Notes under the pieces: model-generated
The model's input: only the letters and a program-made list of their open reading frames with translations
Told to the model about the DNA's origin: nothing
Databases searched by the model: none
Translations under genes and position numbers: made by a program
In this document: positions 59,401-64,000 of the stretch, piece by piece
How positions within the stretch are numbered: the stretch's first letter is position 1
Layout of the letters: each line of letters opens with the position of its first letter
Source of the DNA: Conus ventricosus
Lineage: Eukaryota > Mollusca > Gastropoda > Neogastropoda > Conidae
Assembly: GCA_018398815.1 (NCBI GenBank)
Contig: CM031615.1
Coordinates: 47,247,121-47,311,120 of the forward strand
Reading direction: 5' to 3'
Length of the DNA: 64,000 nucleotides

Positions 59401-60674
59401 GTTCCAGGATTTCTGACTCAGACTTTATATATATATATAGAGAGAGAGAGAGAGAAATATAGAGAGGGAGAGAGAGAGGTAGATAGATATAGATATGGGA
59501 AATGAAGAGACGATGGTTTTCTTTTTGTTCAAGTTTTAACATTTATGTTCAATTGCAAAGCATCATATTAAACCAGCAGACACAAGGGAGTGCTGGTGAA
59601 TATCATGATAATGTTACTCCAGGGATACAGGATACAATGAGATTATGAAGGGGATATTTTGGACAGGATGATTGGACAAATTTTCACACCCTTAATTAAT
59701 TCACCAGTGTTGCTGGGATTTGAACAGCAGGCTCAACAAAAATATAAAAAGTGAGAAGTATCCAAAATACTTGTTACCGTATTTTCAAGGATAACTCCAA
59801 AGCTTCAAGATCATCATCATTTGTCAAATATTTTGATTTAATGTTGCTCTATTATAATAATTTTGGGAAGTAGATGACATGTCTTCAGTTGATAAACATG
59901 ATTTTTTTTTCAAATTTAAATTGCATTGACAGCATGATCATCTCGTACAGTAGATGATGTCATTGACTTGCCAAATAATTTTACAAATTTTAATCAGCAT
60001 TGCTTGCCTGTCCGGCTTGGTTACTCATATGATCTCACTGTTCATAAATATTTTGGCTCCAAAGAGAGTTTCTTTACCTGGTGTGTAATGTACAAATACA
60101 CTCAGGTTCAGGTCAAAAGGTGCAAGAGAAATGCGCCGGTGGTGGCGAGGGAAGCAAGGGAGTTGATAGGACAGTTACTTCTGATAGCGAGAGCAGGATG
60201 CATGATCTTTGTAGTATGTGTACTCATATGTGATTTTGTGTGCGTGTGTTGCCTGAGTGTGGAGGAGGTGTATATGTTGGGAGAAAGGGGGGGGGGGGGG
60301 GGGGGGCTTACGGGACAAACCTGTATGACTGGTTTTCTGCTGAATATTCAGTTTCACTGACCTTATTTGATGGTTCGGTCATCTTTCGTTTTCATTTCCC
60401 ACCTTCACATTGATCTGATGGACGCACTGCCTGTCTGGGATCAGTTTTATATGTTAGTTGCCACTGTACCACCATTTGTTTCTTTCACTGTGGTGTCATT
60501 TTATTCTCTCATCTCTTTCTGTCTCTGTAATGTCATAAGGAGGACAAGGTGACTTTGCATAGAAGGTTGGTTATGCTGTAATAAAACTCGGAATAGAACA
60601 GCCTCCACTTCTGGACAGCAGACATGGACTTCCCTGGTCAGGCTCTCTCAGTGTGTTTATGTCTTTACCTGCAG

Positions 60675-60731
60675 GTTGGGGAACTTGCATTGATTGAGGT
60701 GGAGGGTTTGTATGTGGCCTGCATAACAGAG
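60675..60731 (+). CDS. Candidate 57-nt exon (right arm copy)
   Basis: Mirror of 50341-50397 with identical coding text and identical acceptor and donor. The duplication is too recent for this identity to count as evidence of selection. Confidence 0.3.
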
Positions 60732-60842
60732 GTAATATCATGTCCCCCCCCCCCATTGATTTTAATTCTTTCAGTAAGGCTTACTCGTGCACCCACCCTG
60801 AAAGATCCTGGCAAGTCACCTGAGAGGGTTGCAGAGGATTCT

Positions 60843-61180
60843 GTGGTGTGAGCCGCACTGTGCTTGTACAATGTGATGTGAGCTGCACCTTGTTTGCACA
60901 ATGTGGTGTGATCTGCACCGTGTTTGCACTATGTGGAGTGATCTGCACCGTGTTTGCACTGTGGTGTGAGCTGCACCGTGTTTGCACTATTTTGATGCAA
61001 GCTGCACCGTGTTTGCACAGTGTGGTGTGAACTGCACCATGTTTGCACTATGTGGTGTGAGCTGCACCGTGTTTGCACTATGTGGTGTGAGCCACACCAT
61101 GTTTGCACTCTTTTGGTATGAGCTGCACAGTGTTTGCCCTCTTTTGGTGCGAGTTGCATCGTGTTTGCATTATGTAGTGT
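60843..61180. repeat. 30-bp minisatellite (right arm)
   Basis: Mirror of 49889-50232. Confidence 0.92.
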
Positions 61181-63232
61181 GAGCTGGACTCTGCAGTATA
61201 TGTTGGATTTATTTACTTTTGTCCATTATTAAATCTGTGTTGTTGAATCACTGCTGCTTGCTTTGAATTTCTCTGTGATGGTGTGAAGTACTCCGACTTG
61301 CACTTGGTTTTCTTCTTGTTGGATTGACATGTTTGATGATATCTGTATTTATTGTACTTACTGCTGGCTTATATGTTTTGATGCCAGACAGAAACATTTT
61401 ATCAAAGTGGGATTTTTTTTTTTTTCGCTTGGTGTTTTGTTATTTGTAAACTTTATTGCTGGAGTTTTTTTATATTTATTTTGATCGTGTTGGATTCTTA
61501 AGTGTGTCTCTGTGTCAGCAAGAATCTGCAGATTTTTATACAAAATGTATGTGAATATTGCATGCTATAGGTGACCCCCTTCTCATTATGTCTTTTCACT
61601 TGTCGTTTGTGATTTCCCACATCTGGAGTGGTCCAGATTTACAGAAATGTTAATGTTGTGATCTGAAACTTTGAGACGTGTCTTTATTGTGTGAACTTTT
61701 CACATCTTTAGTTCAGTAAGAGTTTACTGTCACATCAACTCTTTATTGCACTGAGAAAGCTCTCCATATTCATGTGTCATTATGTCAGTGATGATTAGTA
61801 TTTGTGTTCGATGGATGACCAGATGGACTGGAGTTTATAATAGCGTGGACTTGTTCTGTTGTGAGAGTGACAGAATGTGTGACCGTTGTACTCCCCTCAT
61901 GCATGTACATATGTGCATGCAGGCACGCTGGCCTACATCTATCCATATATGCAAATCTCTCTCTGAGAAGAAGAGAAAGGCTGATGAGAGGATTATTCTA
62001 GTATTTATGGCTGACAATCAAATTTTACTAAAATTGTTCTTTATTCATTTTGTTTTGGAGATTGGTAGACGCACAAGTACGGTGAAATCTTCAATAGAAA
62101 CCTACCATAGAAAGACTGCTTTTGTCTGTAGACTTGTTATTGTGTAACAGTGTTCTCCTTGCCTGTATGGATCCCCAACGCAAAGTCTTTCCTGGAAAGA
62201 CCAATGTTTGGACCCGGCAAGGTCTTGATTAAGAGGTGACAAGGTACAATGTAACCTGTTGCAAGAACGGTGTTGGTAACCTAGACGACTTTCTATTCCA
62301 TTGTCTTGCTTAAAGCTAATCCACTTTTTGATTAGCTGTGGTGTGTGTGTTGTGGAGATTGTGTCTTTATTCTGTTTTACAGAATGTTGTTGAAAACTGT
62401 GGGTTTGCAACAGGACAGCATTAGAATTGGATATTTACAATGAATTAATGTCTGAACATTTATTTTGATAAGAATTCACCCATTTTCTATGTGTGTTATC
62501 TGAACATATCATTATTTAATGTGTACACACGAATCTCTCCATTTTATCATTCATCTTAATTGATGGTTTTGTTGAGACCCTCCACAAAGGGTAAGAATTG
62601 GTTGTTGATGCAGGTTTATTGGAAACAATTGGGGTAAATGTTATATGAGTCGTAACGCTGTTACCCTTCTTTGGTCAGGACATAGTGTATTTTCTCATGT
62701 ATCATTTTGTGGTGGCATGTGCACATAGGCTTGTCATGTGCTGTATAATCAATGGGGGGTGTTTGGTTGGATTTTTTTTTGGGGGGGGGGGGGGGGGGGA
62801 TGGGGTTTTTGTCTTTTTTTCCCCTCAAGTGCTTCTTGAGCAATTGCCTGCATCACACATGCATGCATGCGCGCGCGCGCACACACACACACTCGGTGTT
62901 TATGCTTGAATGATTTGTGTCTTTTCCTTTCTCTTCTTTTTTGGGATAATGTAGCCATCAACTAAAGAAAACGGTCTGATTCAGCTGTCTATTAAACAGC
63001 ACATTCAAACACCATTGTAATACACAGTGCACAAGTCTGAGAAAGGAAGCAGATAGGCAAGGATTTGCAAGATGTGTAGACAGTGTTTTTTTGTGTGTGT
63101 GTGTGTGTTTTTTTAAATTCCATCACACTCAGGTTGCTTGTTAACAAACCGTTGGTCTGTAAACAGTAACAGAGAAAAGATAAGATACAGCGTATAGTCA
63201 CATGACATGATGTATACAAAATAGTGTATATT

Positions 63233-64000
63233 ACCAGCCGCGTGGCGAAGTGGTTAGCGTCACGGACTCCTGGCTGGGAGGTCGTGGGTTTGAATCCATC
63301 AGAGTCATGTGGGTTTTTCTGCCCCGACCGGTTCCTACCCAGAGTTGAGTTTGCTGCGGACTCAGTTGGGAAGACTGGGACCACACAGTCGAGTTTCATC
63401 CACTTGATGGATGCGTTTCTGAGAGTGTTGCTCCAATTTTGTGACCAACACTGCAGGTGCTTGTATCTCTCGGGCCTGGTTGACGCCAGGATATGTTATG
63501 AAAGGAAGCGCAGAGTACAGCCCTGTCATGTAGTCTCAGACCGAAATGGAAATCCGTAGCATCATCTTAATCATCCTCATTCTCATTGATCAGCATAAAA
63601 AAGATGTCTCAAATTCTGTGGCCCTTCATGCCTGCTCTCATGGTGACCTCAATTCTGATGTCCTCTCCACGTCTGTGGCCTTGGTTTGGTTCTGTCGGGG
63701 TCACCGGTATCGGCGAGTCCATGGGGGCTGTTGTTGGACAGACATGGTGGTGCCCTCCGGAGGGAGAGCTCACTCACGCCGGCTCCACGACTAAGCAATT
63801 GTCGTCAATAGGGGGCTTAGTAGGTGGTGTCCTGGGTATGTTAGATCAGAACAGACGCCACTTAACACCACCGAAGTGACTCAGCAGCAGTGCAGTGTCT
63901 CCGCGGGTGGGTTGCCACTTGACGTTGACTGCTCCCTGTGGATTGCCGGTGCCGGGGCTGCGGTGGGGCCGACCGGGCTGTGGCTGTGGACGGGGTGTTG
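63233..64000 (+). mobile_element. Long tRNA-headed SINE, mirror copy, runs off the right edge
   Basis: Mirror of 47023-47849. Its head reads ACCAGCCGCGTGGCGAAGTG with B box GGTTTGAATCC. The poly-A end is outside the window. Confidence 0.92.

Larger units (their letters stand above)
56447..64000. repeat. Inverted duplication, right arm
   Basis: Reverse complement of 47083-54622 with small indels. It carries mirror copies of the minisatellites (58630-58845, 60843-61180), microsatellites and the long SINE. No protein-coding gene is recognised in either arm. Confidence 0.97.

Overview
This looks like nuclear DNA of a repeat-rich invertebrate, most likely a mollusc; that placement is an inference. 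Supporting it are GT-AG introns, several tRNA-headed SINE families, non-LTR and Ty3/Gypsy retrotransposons, DNA transposons, abundant CA/GA microsatellites, and one host gene whose protein aligns with animal HDHD5 (CECR5). Two runs of exactly 1000 N (35575-36574 and 55402-56401) show it is a draft scaffold, and many single-base slips suggest incompletely polished long-read sequence.

Layout. 1-2417: 3' part of a LINE with a (GTGTCA)n tail. 2418-8128: mostly unassignable DNA, with a short inverted repeat (3504-3661) and a hammerhead-ribozyme-bearing repeat on the minus strand (4106-4890). 8129-33071: a split host gene on the plus strand, an HDHD5-like HAD hydrolase reconstructed as eight coding exons. 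Its roughly 16-kb first intron holds two related CR1/L2-like LINE copies, a second hammerhead-bearing repeat next to a 230-bp palindrome, a 6.5-kb Ty3/Gypsy element with both LTRs, PBS, PPT and target duplication (itself invaded by at least three other insertions), a 1.08-kb piggyBac-like TTAA element and more SINEs.

33490-35574: on the minus strand, a long LTR preceded by a polypurine tract and the end of a Gypsy RNase H with no integrase between, pointing to a Gmr1-like gene order. 36663-46990: no recognisable host gene; a LINE RNase H fragment interrupted by a TIR element, plus minisatellites. About 47083-54622 and 56447-64000 form an inverted duplication (over 7.5 kb per arm, near-identical) around the second gap; an assembly fold-back or joined haplotigs is the simplest explanation.

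Most notable are (i) two diverged repeats each with a complete hammerhead core, a palindromic helix III and partial tandem architecture, resembling Penelope-like pLTRs or retrozymes; (ii) two introns of the HDHD5-like gene whose minisatellites are made of copies of the following exon's splice acceptor and first coding bases; and (iii) deep nesting of dated insertions inside one intron.
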